From Clarireedia homoeocarpa (Eukaryota; Ascomycota; Leotiomycetes; Helotiales; Rutstroemiaceae), in the NCBI GenBank assembly GCA_001465935.1, contig LNKV01000025.1:825609-889608 (forward strand): a stretch of 64,000 nt of DNA, given 5' to 3'. Within the stretch, counting starts at the first letter, position 1. Every line of letters starts with the position of its first letter. The notes under the pieces were generated by a model that did no database searches, was not told the origin of the DNA, and saw only the letters and a list, made by a program, of their open reading frames with translations. This document shows, piece after piece, positions 11,601-22,894 of this stretch. Made by a program: the position numbers and the translations under genes.

Positions 11601-13356
11601 TGCCCAACGTTTGAAGCGTGCATGAAGAAGTCCGATATTACAAGACCTTTCATGAGGCCAAACCTAGTGGCATAAATCTGACAGCAGAAACGGCCAGCCG
11701 TCCCTTCCCCGTCTGCTAATCTAATATCCCCCGCCGAAGCGAAGGAATAGTCTTACTAAGGGCCGATGACGACGTATTACCTTTGCAGACAGGCGATGGA
11801 TCTTCAATCTGATCTCGGGGCTTCTGGACTTGTACAGTTAAGAGTGAGTCAGAGTTCTCTGAAACTGTCGATCTTGAAACGAGATAAACATTTGACCAGT
11901 CTGGGGTTCATGTTGAGCTAAAATGCGAAGCTTAAGACTTCAAGCCTTGAAATCCAATTATTTCGTCCGAACATGGTGGAATCGGATTGATTCGTCCTCG
12001 TTGATTCTTGGATCCCGCTGTTGGTATGCGGCGCGTCCATGGGAAATACAAGGATACATTGAGCTAATTCGCTTGTCGGCGTGTGTTGGTTTACCAATCA
12101 TATTCGAGATGACATTCATTCTGAACACGACCCTGACACGTAGCCGCCGTGTCTCTAGAAGCCCTATTTCCGGTAAACAACCCCATATTTACTCTTAGAA
12201 GTTACATAGAGATCATGCGTGGTGGTATTAAGCTCGGCGCTTCCAAGTCGGCTGTGCAAAATTAGGGAAGAGCGTCAGTACTAGTCCATCGGATGCGGTA
12301 TTGGGCCGTTGACTGGCTTGACATTTTCAATAGTTCTTCATTTCCTTCTCCACAAGTTCTTTTTCGAGTATCGCGGGTCGACAGTTTGGCCAGTTAAGAG
12401 TCGCAGAAGCCGAAAGGTTTCATTGAGTAGCCGCTCACTCTTAGCAAATTCAAGCAAAGTACAGTGTTCCCGGTATTGTCGAGGCTACCACTGTTGTTAT
12501 TCCCTTGCTTCAAGTAACGCGGGCGCTTCGTGAAATTGCGCGAAGTTGCACGCGATGTCGTGGTTTTCCGGGCGTGCTTTCTCGAAGATCAATTACCCGA
12601 CGCGTTCTCAACCCCGACCAGATCCGACAGACTTGATTCGTAGACCACTATCAAACTTATCTTACCTTGCCTTACTGCATGCATATTCCCGTCATTTTGG
12701 TGCGCCTCGAAGTCGTAGAGCAGCATTTCGTGCCAGTCTAAAAATGAGTCACTGACGTTGCATGCGGTAGTGTCTCGTTTACACTTCCCGATTGGGTCGA
12801 CATCCATCCGGCGGCTGCTGAAGAACGAACCATGAGGCCTCTACTCGACGACCAAGAAACAGTATCAAGTATCCCCTACAGACTTCATTCCATTTTAACG
12901 CACCTTCTCCGCGTTTCAAATTGATTTAGCATTTTCTATCCCCAGTCAGTGCCACCCGTGGACCTGCATCTGGGTATTGGACCATACCATTCTGCCGATC
13001 TCCTCAAAGGATAAGTACTGGTTGTTGTCGCCTCAATCTCTACCTTTGCTTCACCAGTCTCTTTTCATATTCTTTTCATTGCCTAATAGACATTCCTGTC
13101 ATCAAAACAATAGAAGAGCTGTGCTCATCAAAGTCAACGGATCTTTTAATTTTTCCTTATCCTACTACAACCAAAAGCGTCAGGAGCACACTCCTTCCTC
13201 ACCAAAACTTAATACACGTGTCTTAGTGTTCAGAAAACGCATTATCGCTAATACTACTAATATTTCTGCGTAAGTCTGGCGTACAATGTGCTCAGGCGTT
13301 TATTCTTATTGCTGTAGGCTAACAAACCTTTGAAATATAGCCAGAAAGCAGGAACA
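8663..13356. other. Large gene-poor region upstream of the 569-aa gene
   Basis: About 4.7 kb. No known domain, transposon or RNA gene was recognised. Several ORFs of 60-100 codons occur; the most protein-like is a 100-codon minus frame starting at an ATG at 10706 and ending at 10404, but nothing identifies it. At 13270-13317 a GTAAGT...TGTAG pair of 48 bp could be a 5'-UTR intron of the downstream gene, although its branch site is weak. The simplest reading is a large upstream control region or an unrecognised non-coding transcript. Confidence 0.45.
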
Positions 13357-15066
13357 ATGTCCTTCGACTACCCATACTCATTTGAACCAACTACACCTCC
13401 ACAATACCCATTCGAGGAGAGTTTCGGCGGCGTTCCATTCAATTACGGACATTCTCGCTCGAGCTCACATGCTTCGATCTATTCTCAAGCTCCATCACCC
13501 TCAGATTCCATCAGTGTCACCAGTACCCACATGACGACTCCGGCTCGGTCACCCATTAGACAACATGGGCCTCTTTTGCTACCCAAGATCCGTCATCAAG
13601 ATCAAGAGATTAATGATTCGCCCTCGATTGAGATGGCACAAACCAAATTAATATCGAAGAAGAATGCCGCTGGTCGAGTATTCAAACCTTCCCATAATAG
13701 AAGCCACACGACTCCCGAAACAATCGTGTTCAACTCGGATATCTTTCAGCCCACGACTCGTCGCATGTCTACCCTCTGCTCGCCCGTCCAGGTCAACCCC
13801 ATGGCTATGCAATCTATTGAGGTTCAAAATCGACGAGCTTCCAGTTCAAGCCTTGACGGCCAAACCTTGGGAAAATATGGTTTCCCAACCTACCGTCAGA
13901 TGCCTAGCTACATCCCGTCACCCAACATGCATCTTATGGAAGCTTATGCACCGCGTGAATGCTATCCTACACCTTCGCGTGAGCCATCGCCACTTGCACA
14001 GAGTGTTGTTATGGGTGACATGTCGCCCAACCCTCATGATGACGGTACCACGACCACGCTTATGGCCTACTTGACCTCGCCCAACCCAGCACCAGCCTTA
14101 GTCCGCCACATTAACATCCATGTCAGAGACAGCAATATCAAGCATTTCTGGTGGGACATCCGTCAGATCAGACCATGGACATCATTCAACGTCAACACAA
14201 TTGCAGCAGTCCCCGGGTTTCAAGACCTTCTCAACGTCAACCTTCCTACTTACATGTTTCAAACACCCTCCCGTTCATCGTTGCAACCTGAGTCCGAGGC
14301 CGAGCTTCAAAATATTTATAATCAGTTCTACGCTACCAAACTCAACGCTGCGCTCCACCTCTCTCTCGGAAATCGCCATCTAATGATGCGCGCATCCGCA
14401 GCTTCATCAAAGTCTGGTGACCCATCTTTCATCTCCAACTACACTGATGATACTTCTCGCATCATCTATGGTCGTGGTCTTGGTCGTGTTGTTGGGCTCG
14501 TCAAATCTTTCGATCGCTGGAACACTGGTATGCGTGTCGAAGGTAACCACCGTAAGGTTGAATATCTTCGCGGACTTGCACATTTGCATCGCCACATGCG
14601 TGAGCATGGCTGCCGATACGGGTTCATCATGACCGAAATTGAACTTGTCGTAGTCCGCAATGGTGGTGATTCTACCCCACATTTTGGATATTTGGAAGTT
14701 CAGACTATTCAATTGGCAGCTCATGATACGCAGACCTCTACCTTCGACGAGGTTGAGGGAAGCTTTGTGGATGCCGGTGAAGAGAATGTCGTCAAGAAAG
14801 CTCCAAAAATGACCGCTTTGATGGCGTTGTGGTTCTTGCACATGTTGGCAAGAGACGAGCCATTGCCAGGACAGGCAACATGGAAGAGTGAGATTGGTGC
14901 ACCAGCTGAAGGCACCAGACGTAAGTGCCTGCCAAAAGACGAATGGATTCCAGAGCCACAGCTTGCTGAGAAGAGAGAAGCCAAGAGAGTCCGAGGATGG
15001 ATTTGGCCAGAGGAGGGAGTTGGACGAAAGGAACTGGGAAAGAGAGGAGTGAGATATAACTGTTAA
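13357..15066 (+). CDS. Conserved-looking fungal protein of unknown function, 569 aa
   Basis: Single exon. The ATG at 13357 sits in GGAACAATGTCC and begins MSFDYPYSFEPTTPPQ. The first ~245 residues are Ser/Pro/Thr-rich and look disordered. After this, from about residue 250, a folded region starts with HINIHVRDSNIKHFWWDI and RQIRPWTSF, continues with ALHLSLGNRHLMM and GRGLGRVVGLVKSFDRWN, and includes HLHRHMREHGCRYGFIMTEIE and MALWFLHMLARDEPLPGQ. It ends with a basic segment. There is no signal peptide or membrane segment, and I do not recognise the family. The very long empty upstream region and disordered N-terminus resemble fungal developmental regulators, but that is analogy only. Confidence 0.85.
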   Translation: MSFDYPYSFEPTTPPQYPFEESFGGVPFNYGHSRSSSHASIYSQAPSPSDSISVTSTHMTTPARSPIRQHGPLLLPKIRHQDQEINDSPSIEMAQTKLISKKNAAGRVFKPSHNRSHTTPETIVFNSDIFQPTTRRMSTLCSPVQVNPMAMQSIEVQNRRASSSSLDGQTLGKYGFPTYRQMPSYIPSPNMHLMEAYAPRECYPTPSREPSPLAQSVVMGDMSPNPHDDGTTTTLMAYLTSPNPAPALVRHINIHVRDSNIKHFWWDIRQIRPWTSFNVNTIAAVPGFQDLLNVNLPTYMFQTPSRSSLQPESEAELQNIYNQFYATKLNAALHLSLGNRHLMMRASAASSKSGDPSFISNYTDDTSRIIYGRGLGRVVGLVKSFDRWNTGMRVEGNHRKVEYLRGLAHLHRHMREHGCRYGFIMTEIELVVVRNGGDSTPHFGYLEVQTIQLAAHDTQTSTFDEVEGSFVDAGEENVVKKAPKMTALMALWFLHMLARDEPLPGQATWKSEIGAPAEGTRRKCLPKDEWIPEPQLAEKREAKRVRGWIWPEEGVGRKELGKRGVRYNC

Positions 15067-15583
15067 AGAAGATGCTTATTGTAGTTCTCATCTTCTACAT
15101 CTATTACATACTGAGGGGATCATGATATCAAAAATAGAAACTGCTGGTCGGTATGCGGGGTTGGGAATGGGGATTTGGGCGCATTTAATGTTGGGCTTTG
15201 GAGTAATTGTGGCATTGCTTCTAATTTTGAATACATTGATACCATCAAAATAGATCGGGAGGATTCCCATCACCAACTTAGCTTCTGAAACACGCGTGAA
15301 CCCCCACTTTACTTGAGATCGAGGTCTATTTGTCACTTCTAGAAGGCGCCTACGATTACGGTTTGGGAAAGGAACGAGGGATAGTCACGTGTTTGTGGAA
15401 GATGATGTTTGTTCAGTTGTCAAACAGGATGTGGTTGCGCGGGGTGTTGGAGATTGCTCGATTGATCACAGAAGAAATGGCAAGTACAATCAGTGGTCAT
15501 TTAAATAAGCCCTTTTCATGAAATCTCAGACGACTTTTGACTCAACAAAAACCTACCGTCTTCATCACTGTACGAACATTACG
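15067..15583. other. Intergenic region
   Basis: About 500 bp containing the 3'-UTR of the upstream gene and the REX2 promoter. No feature was recognised. Confidence 0.45.
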
Positions 15584-16305
15584 ATGGGAGAAGTTAGCAC
15601 CAGTCATCCGTTGGTATGGATCGATTGTGAGGCATGTTTCCGTCTATTCTTCTATCCTACTCGATGACGAGAAATGTGCTAATGAGTAGCACATTTAGAT
15701 GACAGGGCTCGATATCGACAACGATGTAATTATTGAAGTCTACTGCATAATCACCAATGGTAACCTAGAAGTATTGGACTCGGAAGGCTGGGGCGCAGTC
15801 ATTCATCAAAGTAAAGAGACTATGGATAAAATGGTACGTTCCTGCGTCTAATACTACCTCAACATCTTTCCCTCCAAGCTGAAAGACCCTTACTGACACT
15901 CCAATTTCCTCTTAATAGGACGAATGGTGCACACGAACCCATTCTCAGAGCGGGCTTACCCCTGCCGTTCTCGCGTCAACCACGTCTTCTTCTGATGCTG
16001 CCTCTGCTCTCCTTGCCTATATCCAGAAACACGTACCAGAGCGGGGTCGCGCGCTACTTGCTGGGAACTCTGTGCACGCTGATAAGGCTTTCTTGAGGAA
16101 AGAACCCTGGAGAAAAGTGCATGATCACTTGAGCTATCGCATATTGGATGTCAGTTCGATCAAGGAGGCAGCGAAGAGGTGGTGTGGATTGGATCTGTTG
16201 GTGGATACACCGAAGAAAACCGGCGCTCATAGAGGCAGGGATGATATACTGGAGAGTATTGAAGAAGCTAGGTTTTACAAGGAGAGGATATTTCAGGGGA
16301 AATAG
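15584..16305 (+). CDS. REX2: Oligoribonuclease (REX2/Orn family, DEDDh 3'-5' exonuclease)
   Basis: Degrades 2-5 nt RNA leftovers; fungal and animal homologues act in mitochondria. Exons 15584-15631, 15699-15833 and 15919-16305 give 189 aa. The DEDDh residues are visible: WIDCEMTGLD spans the first junction, the second Asp is in NSVHADKAFLRKE, and the late block has YRILDVSSIKEAA and AHRGRDDILESIEEARFYKE. The first intron begins GAG|GCATGT and ends TTTAG, so it is a GC-AG intron; no in-frame GT donor exists there that keeps the CEMTGLD motif. Its branch site is TGCTAATG. The N-terminus is short (MGEVSTSHPLVW) with no evident mitochondrial presequence, so an upstream exon or a cytosolic form is possible. 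Confidence 0.9.
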
Positions 16306-17005
16306 GATACGTTAGCGCGGGTGGCGGTACTAGGAAAGTGTCAATAATGGAGGGGTGATGTGGTTGGGAAGATCAGCCTTCGATATCCACCCGACGTAGC
16401 TGAGGACAGAGAATGATACGATGATTGATTGTGGAAATTATCAATAGTGTGGGAAGGAAAAAGAAAGTCAGGGCCGAGTAGCAAGTAGTGCAGCAACAGC
16501 AACGGCAGCTAGCAGAGTAGGTAGGTAGCATTAGAAACTCTAAAACAGTCGATCACCACTAGTTATCCAATGTCAAACTGTCAATATCACCAATTATGCT
16601 TCTTCGAGAAGGCCATGGACACGATGGACCAAGAGCCCAAACGGAGCTCGAAAGCTGTCGGACCTATCACAGCTATTCAGATACCGCATCGAAACCCCTC
16701 CCGACAGCCACTTCCCCATTTTAAAGTGGCGCCTTCTCAACGAATGCCCCTCCATTACGCACCCACGCACCTTACTCGTACAAAGCAAAAGGAAACGAAA
16801 AGCTATTGGTATTGGACGAAGTCTGCAAGTTGCATCACCGCTTCGAGGTAGCTCGACTAGCAAGTGACAAAACAAACAACTCAAAAGCTTGCTGGCAGGA
16901 AACTTCTCATTCATCAACTGCCTTGTTTTCTGTACATACCGTACAATCCATCTGCCTCATTTTTTGAAAACAACAACTTTCAGACAGCAGCACAGCACAG
17001 CAATC
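16306..17005. other. Intergenic region upstream of phosphoglucomutase
   Basis: About 700 bp. Just before the PGM2 start there is a CAGCAGCACAGCACAGCAA leader. Nothing else was recognised. Confidence 0.45.
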
Positions 17006-18983
17006 ATGAGCGTCAAAACCGTCAGCATCACTCCTTTCACCGACCAGAAGCCCGGAACGTAAGTCCGCCCCGACTATGACAGCACAGAAATTTACCCCAC
17101 TATCTCGACAGCTTCATTTTCCCCTCACCCCACCACGTCTGAACAATTCAACCCACCTACTAGCTCTTTCGCAACTCAACACGTTGTACTGACTCATTCT
17201 TTCTTCTTCCTGCAGCTCCGGACTTCGCAAAAAGGTCACCGTCTTCCAACAGCCTCACTACAGCGAAGCGTTCGTCGCATCCATCCTCCTCTCGATTCCA
17301 GAAGGTGCCGAGGGTAGCTTCCTTGTCATTGGTGGGGATGGACGATACTGGAACCCAGAAGTTGTGCAGCTCATTGCGAAGATTGGTGCTGCGTATGGTG
17401 TAGAGAAGTTGTTGATTGGTCAAAATGGTATCTTGAGTACACCAGCTGCTAGTCATGTTATCAGAAAGAGAAAGGCTACTGGTGGTATTCTGTTGACTGC
17501 CAGTCACAATGCTGGAGGTATGTTTTACCTCCTTTCTATCGAATCCACTGGTTTCCGCGAGCCAGGGGTGCATAACGAGTGCGATCAAGAGCTTGGCTAA
17601 TCGACCGGCTGTTTGATAGGTCCAAAGAACGATTTTGGCATCAAGTACAATCTTGCCAACGGTGGACCAGCTCCAGAGTCCGTCACCAACAAGATCTACG
17701 CTGCTTCGAAATCCCTCACGGAGTACAAGATTGCCGATATTCCGGAAGTCGACATCGCTACAATTGGCACAAAGAAATACGGAGACTTGGAAGTTGAGAT
17801 CATTGACTCCACTTCCGACTATGTTGAGATGCTGAAGGATATCTTTGATTTCCCCCTTATCAAGAAATTCTTCCAAAATCACACCGACTTCAAGGTTCTC
17901 TTTGATGCTCTTTCTGGTGTGACTGGCCCATACGGAAAGGCCATCTTCCACACTGAGCTGGGCCTCCCAAGCTCTAGCACACAAAACTGTGAGCCTTCGC
18001 CAGATTTCAATGGCGGTCACCCAGATCCCAACTTGACCTACGCACACTCACTTGTTGAGGCTGTTGACAAGGGAAAGATTCATTTTGGTGCTGCAAGTGA
18101 TGGTGATGGAGACCGAAACATGATCTACGGCGCAAATGCATTTGTTTCACCTGGTGACAGTCTCGCAATCATTGCTCACTACGCTCACTTCATCCCATAC
18201 TTCAAGAAGCAAGGAGTCTACGGTCTTGCACGTAGTATGCCAACTTCTGGAGCAGTTGATCTCGTTGCCAAGGCTCAAAAGCTTGACTGCTACGAAGTTC
18301 CTACTGGGTGGAAGTTCTTCTGCGCTCTGTTCGACGCAGACAAACTTTCCATCTGCGGTGAAGAATCTTTCGGTACTGGTTCCAACCACATCCGTGAGAA
18401 AGATGGTCTCTGGGCTATTGTTGCCTGGTTGAACATCATTGCTGGTATTGGTGAGGAAGATCCAAACACTACACCAAGTATCTCCAAGATCCAGCACGAT
18501 TTCTGGACCATCTACGGCCGTACTTTCTTCACTAGATATGATTATGAGAACGTGGACAGCGACGGTGCTGCAAAGGTTGTCAAGGACTTGACTGCTAAGA
18601 TTGAGGACAAATCCTTCATTGGCAGCAAGATTGGTGGTAGGTTTTCTCCCTTTTTCTAAATTTATCATTAGATTCTCACACACTCCACAGATCGTACAGT
18701 CAAAGATGCCGGTGACTTCTCCTACACCGATCTTGACGGTAGCGTGTCCTCCAACCAAGGTCTCTACGTCAAATTCTCTGACGGTTCTCGCATCGTCGTT
18801 CGTCTCTCGGGTACTGGATCTAGTGGTGCTACTATTAGATTGTATATCGAGAAGCACACTGATGACAAGAGCACATACCAACTGGATGCGCAAGACTTCT
18901 TGAAGGGCGATATTGAGTTGGCGACGAACCTGTTGAACTTCAAGGAGTATATTGGAAGGACTGAACCTGATGTTAAGACTTAA
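17006..18983 (+). CDS. PGM2: Phosphoglucomutase (alpha-D-glucose 1,6-phosphomutase)
   Basis: Interconverts glucose-1-P and glucose-6-P in the cytosol, linking glycolysis to UDP-glucose, glycogen and wall glucan. Exons 17006-17058, 17216-17517, 17620-18636 and 18691-18983 (introns 157, 102 and 54 bp) give 554 aa, the normal eukaryotic length. Visible sites are the substrate start TSGLRKKV, the active serine S114 in TASHNAGG, the metal loop SDGDGDRN, the sugar-binding ICGEESFGTGSNH and the C-terminal phosphate-binding RLSGTGSSGATIRLY. The residue after SHN is Ala117 rather than the Pro usual in TASHNPGG. Long antisense frames opposite this gene are shadows of its coding bias. Confidence 0.96.
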
Positions 18984-21714
18984 GTTTGGCCATGGAGTAT
19001 CATAGAGATACCAGATATAAGGGAGGAAAAAAAAAAGGAATGTAGTTAAATAAGCGAATGCGTGGCAGACGTTATAGCAATGATATGATATGTTGCATAT
19101 ATTGTGCAAAAATAATGTATAGCTGTTACTAGCACCATTTGTGAAGTTCCGGCTGTAATGTTCTTTTTACAGTGCGGTTGGTGTAGCAGCATGCTTTATC
19201 AATGGGTATGGTTTACCTCTCCACCCTTTGGAAGACTCTTAAAGACATAACAGTTCATCTATCCATTATGATATCACATTTATCTTAGACCATGAAGCGT
19301 ATCGGTCATGTAAAAGGAAATGAGGCTAGGCGAGGAAAGGAGATGGGATAAATTTCATGCTGGAAGAGAGTCGAAAGTCCATGCTATCGTCGTTTTATCA
19401 TGATACACACATACATAACATAACTTCTCCCTCAACCGCCTTCAACTTCCAAACCTAAAATTTTGATAAATTGAATACCATCTCATGTAGCATTTGATTT
19501 GTGTGCAATGCTACGAAACAGGGCCCAACTTCACTTCAGGCCTGATGAAATCTTCCGGGTTGATGATTCTCTCAAGTGCATGTGTGGTGTAATACTGTAT
19601 GTCTTTTATTATGGAATATTATGTTAAGATCACAGTGATAGTTCTTCTTGGTAATCCTCCCCATGTATGGCTCTCCCGCTCCCTAATTGTTCGCAGGAAT
19701 TGGCCACAGCGCAATAGATCTTTCATCGTACGAGACAGCGACGATGGCACACCCAACCGCATAGTCGATGGCGGCATTGTACAGAGCCGCCACCCGCAGC
19801 CATTGGCGGCATTGTAGGCGGCAGAGTCCACAGCCGCCGTCATCGCCAGGCAATTGCTCGTGCTATTTATTTTATATTCAAATAAATAGGTCCTAAGCTT
19901 GCCTCTTCTGCTGTCCCTTGTTTCCCTCGAGGTTACACCGCAACAACACAGGCAGGGCCATCTCGATACTGCGGAGATGCCATCCTCTGGAGAATTTTTG
20001 CTGTGTCCTGCTGGAACAGAAACCCAAATAAATCTCCAATGTGTCGGGCCCAGGAAACGTTGGCCCTTTTTAAAAGCCAGGATCCCCGACAACATCGATT
20101 TGCAGAACCTTCGCCCATCGAAGGTCTGCGCAGGTTTGATGATATATGGTGTGTCCGACAGCTATCTCCATCTCTCCGGTCACATTCCTCTTCACAGTCC
20201 TGGTGTATAGCCACTCGATTTTATCAAAATCGTTCTCCATTAAGTATCCCCATCATTCCATCCACATCCTCAGCTTCATCTACCGATCGAAGCCTCACGT
20301 ATCCTAACGTTTCCCGCCCAGGCAAACATTTCTCGCAATCGTAAACGTAGTATCACACACGGTAATGAGTGGTGGTATCTCTCTGCGGTCTTTTCGTCGA
20401 AAAGGAAGGCGAGGCGCCCGAAAGATAGAGTCATTATTCGTGCACATTTTACAGTGGTCAAAGGTTTCCAACGAATGACATCAGTCGAAGATATTTTGTC
20501 GTTATGCAGGAGAACGAACTAGGAATCGGGGGTCGTCGTAGGTCCCCACGTTAGCAGGTTTCCTTCCAATGAAAGAACGCAAGGGAGAAGAAGCGTCATG
20601 ATGAGGCTCTTCACGGCTGCGGGGCTCCGCCCAGCACTTTAGAGAGAAAAAGCTACTGGGCATCATCGCCAACGACAGAAAAGTAGACGTAGATGGAGAA
20701 TAATGCGAACCGATGGAAAATGATGGTGATTAGATGAATGATTAGTTAAATAATGCACAGACGCGCAAGCAGCGTGTACTCATTATTCTCCTACTTACTT
20801 GGTGGGCGCACGGACCATCCTCTTGTTCGTCTAACCTGTCGGCGATAACTGAGCTGCCCAGATCCCACAACCTCGATATCGTGATACCTCTGGCGACTAT
20901 ACAGTATGCTAGAACTTGAGATTGTTTCCCAGATTCAGCGGCTTCCGGAACAATCGATTTTCGAGGAAAATATTATTCTGGCAGCAAGAGAAATTGGCAA
21001 GTAGGCAAGTGCTTAACAACATTTCTGGGCGGAGATCGAGATGCTGCGGCGGAGCAGAAGTTAGGTATTCTTGATCGGTGGGAAACACATTGGCATTTAC
21101 TGGACCGGATTCTCGGGTTGGCAACGGGAACCGGGTAGAGGGGCCTAGCAGCGCCTAATCTGTTGAAATTTGCAGACTGCACTGGAGGCGATATTTCCGG
21201 CAATTCAGCGAGACCGACATATATAAGCCCCTCACAACGGGGCAGATATATGTAAACCGAAACCACGATGTTCGAAGCTACAATGGTTAAAGCAGTAACC
21301 CGTTGTGTGACCGCCATTATGCTTTAGCCCTCTCTCGAGTCCCTTGAGGATATCCTGATTGAGCCTGAACTGATCAGATTAGCGAGAAAGATATCTGAAG
21401 ACCTCAAGGTGGAGTAGGGAGCAGAAGGGCATAAAGTCAGCCAAGAGAGGGTTAGAAGACCAAGGTCACGGAGTGCGCATAGACACCGCCAAGCTACTGG
21501 CACTCCCCGTGAGAGGGAGCTAAATGGTGGCTACTTGCATCAACAGAACCGTCATCATCTTTAGCATCAACATCAGCATGAATATCACGAGCATGGGAAC
21601 AATTATGAAGCATTCTAAAAACATTACTGAGAGTTGTTGCAATTGACAGATGGTGCTCAAATAACGTAAGCAGTGAGATGAAGTACAACATAATCACTGC
21701 CTAGAAAGGGAACT
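18984..21714. other. Gene-poor interval downstream of phosphoglucomutase
   Basis: About 2.7 kb. A 158-codon minus frame near 19619-20095 starts at an ATG but has no recognisable domain. GC-rich repeats of GGCGGCATTGTA occur at about 19770-19820. An imperfect hairpin lies at 21217-21253 (separate entry). The right part adjoins the decayed frame at 21715. Confidence 0.4.
21217..21253. repeat. Imperfect inverted repeat (hairpin)
   Basis: Fifteen-base arms ACATATATAAGCCCC and GGGGCAGATATATGT around a TCACAAC loop; 13 of 15 positions pair. It stands alone in gene-poor DNA. No flanking duplication was identified, so its nature is unknown. Confidence 0.5.
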
Positions 21715-22375
21715 CACCCCAAGCTTTGTGCTGGACCTGCTTATCTTGGATGCAGGCTTACGCCCTGTTGATCTACGTTCCTGTTTACTACGTGGTTTCC
21801 ATGGTCGCTCAGCGCTTTGCCATTTCGTATGATTTGGCGATTTACCCTGCTTGTCATTTTCAAGTGTCGTCTTCTTCTCTGTTCCTGTATCGTGATTACG
21901 CTTTTGAGATCTGGTTTCTGATGTCTATCTGAGAGGAGCTAGGCTAGCAGCAGATGATGCAGTGGTGGGCTCTCTCTCTCTCTCTATGTGGCTTTTAGGC
22001 GTCGTTTTGGGCGCTCCTGCGGGTGATCCTGCTGCTGGTGCTTTCTCCATGGAGATACCGCGGCCACAATGAGTCTGTCTCTTATTTCTTTTGGCGTGCT
22101 TTGCTTCGGGGGTCCGTCCAGCTTTCACCTGCTTAGTAGACGGTTCGGTCCTGTGGGACCTTCTCCTTTAGAACGGCTCTTGTCACTCGGAGCTATGCTT
22201 TCTTCCTTGACTTCTTCCCCATCTTGTCTCATCATCTGCAGGTGCTCGTGCATTAAATGCGCGCCAGTTACTCAAGCCACTTGTCAGTTCAGGCTTGGCC
22301 ATGGTGTTCACATTTTCATACACATGACCCATCGGCTCATCAGGACCTTCAGTAATATATGCCTCTTGGAGCTAA
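21715..22375 (-). pseudogene. Probable decayed gene: one frame with three in-frame stops
   Basis: On the minus strand a single frame runs from an acceptor-like ATTAG at about 22373 to a GTGAGT donor at about 21714. It reads, in pieces, EAYITEGPDEPMGHVYENVN, MAKPELTSGLSNWRAFNARA, KAGRTPEAKHAKRNKRQTHC and KQGKSPNHTKWQSAERPWKP. It is broken by TGA, TAA and TAG, each one C-to-T step from CGA, CAA or CAG, the change expected from RIP or cytosine deamination. The encoded protein would be hydrophilic and basic, and I do not recognise it. No pair of splice sites removes the stops while keeping the frame. Roughly ten stops would be expected by chance over this length, so the case is suggestive, not proven. 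Confidence 0.35.
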
Positions 22376-22894
22376 TGATTATTAAATATAAAGATGAAAA
22401 GTACAATGTAAACAAACTATTAAGTCACGAAATTATATAACAGAGAAAAAGTAAGCAGCCCACAAGAATAAGCAAAGAAGATAATACTGAATATATATAC
22501 CCTATATTACCTATGATCTAGCTCCAATTTGGATCCAGTTTCATGGGCTATAGATAAAATAATGTAATATTGTGAGCTAAGGAAGTACTTCTCCTTTCTC
22601 CTCCCATTCCCTCTCCTCTCCTCTTCATCTTTTCTTCCTATTCCCACAAGAGAACCCCCCCCGCCTTCGTGCTCATGTAAGTGTATGCTTGCAAGATATT
22701 GTGTTGCGTGTTCGGTAAAAAGACAGGAATAGGGGATAAAACGCCAGATCAAATGCACTTCACCCACTCCACCCACTCCACCAAGTCCATCCCATTCCCA
22801 ATTCGCATTCCCTCCTAAAACAGTTAAAGTCAATCCCACCCATAGCATAGCATACCTCAAACCCCATAGCAAACCGCACACACATAGACCCCAA

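Noticed and set aside
17160..19109. Two long antisense frames (295 and 320 codons) opposite phosphoglucomutase
   Set aside because: They mirror the coding exons and cross introns of PGM2; no domain or start context supports them.
19768..19850. GC-rich GGCGGCATTGTA repeats as a transposon end
   Set aside because: Too short and irregular, with no target duplication or coding part.
22069..22440. 123-codon plus frame opposite the decayed frame
   Set aside because: Composition is less protein-like than the minus frame, and it ends in AT-rich DNA without a domain.
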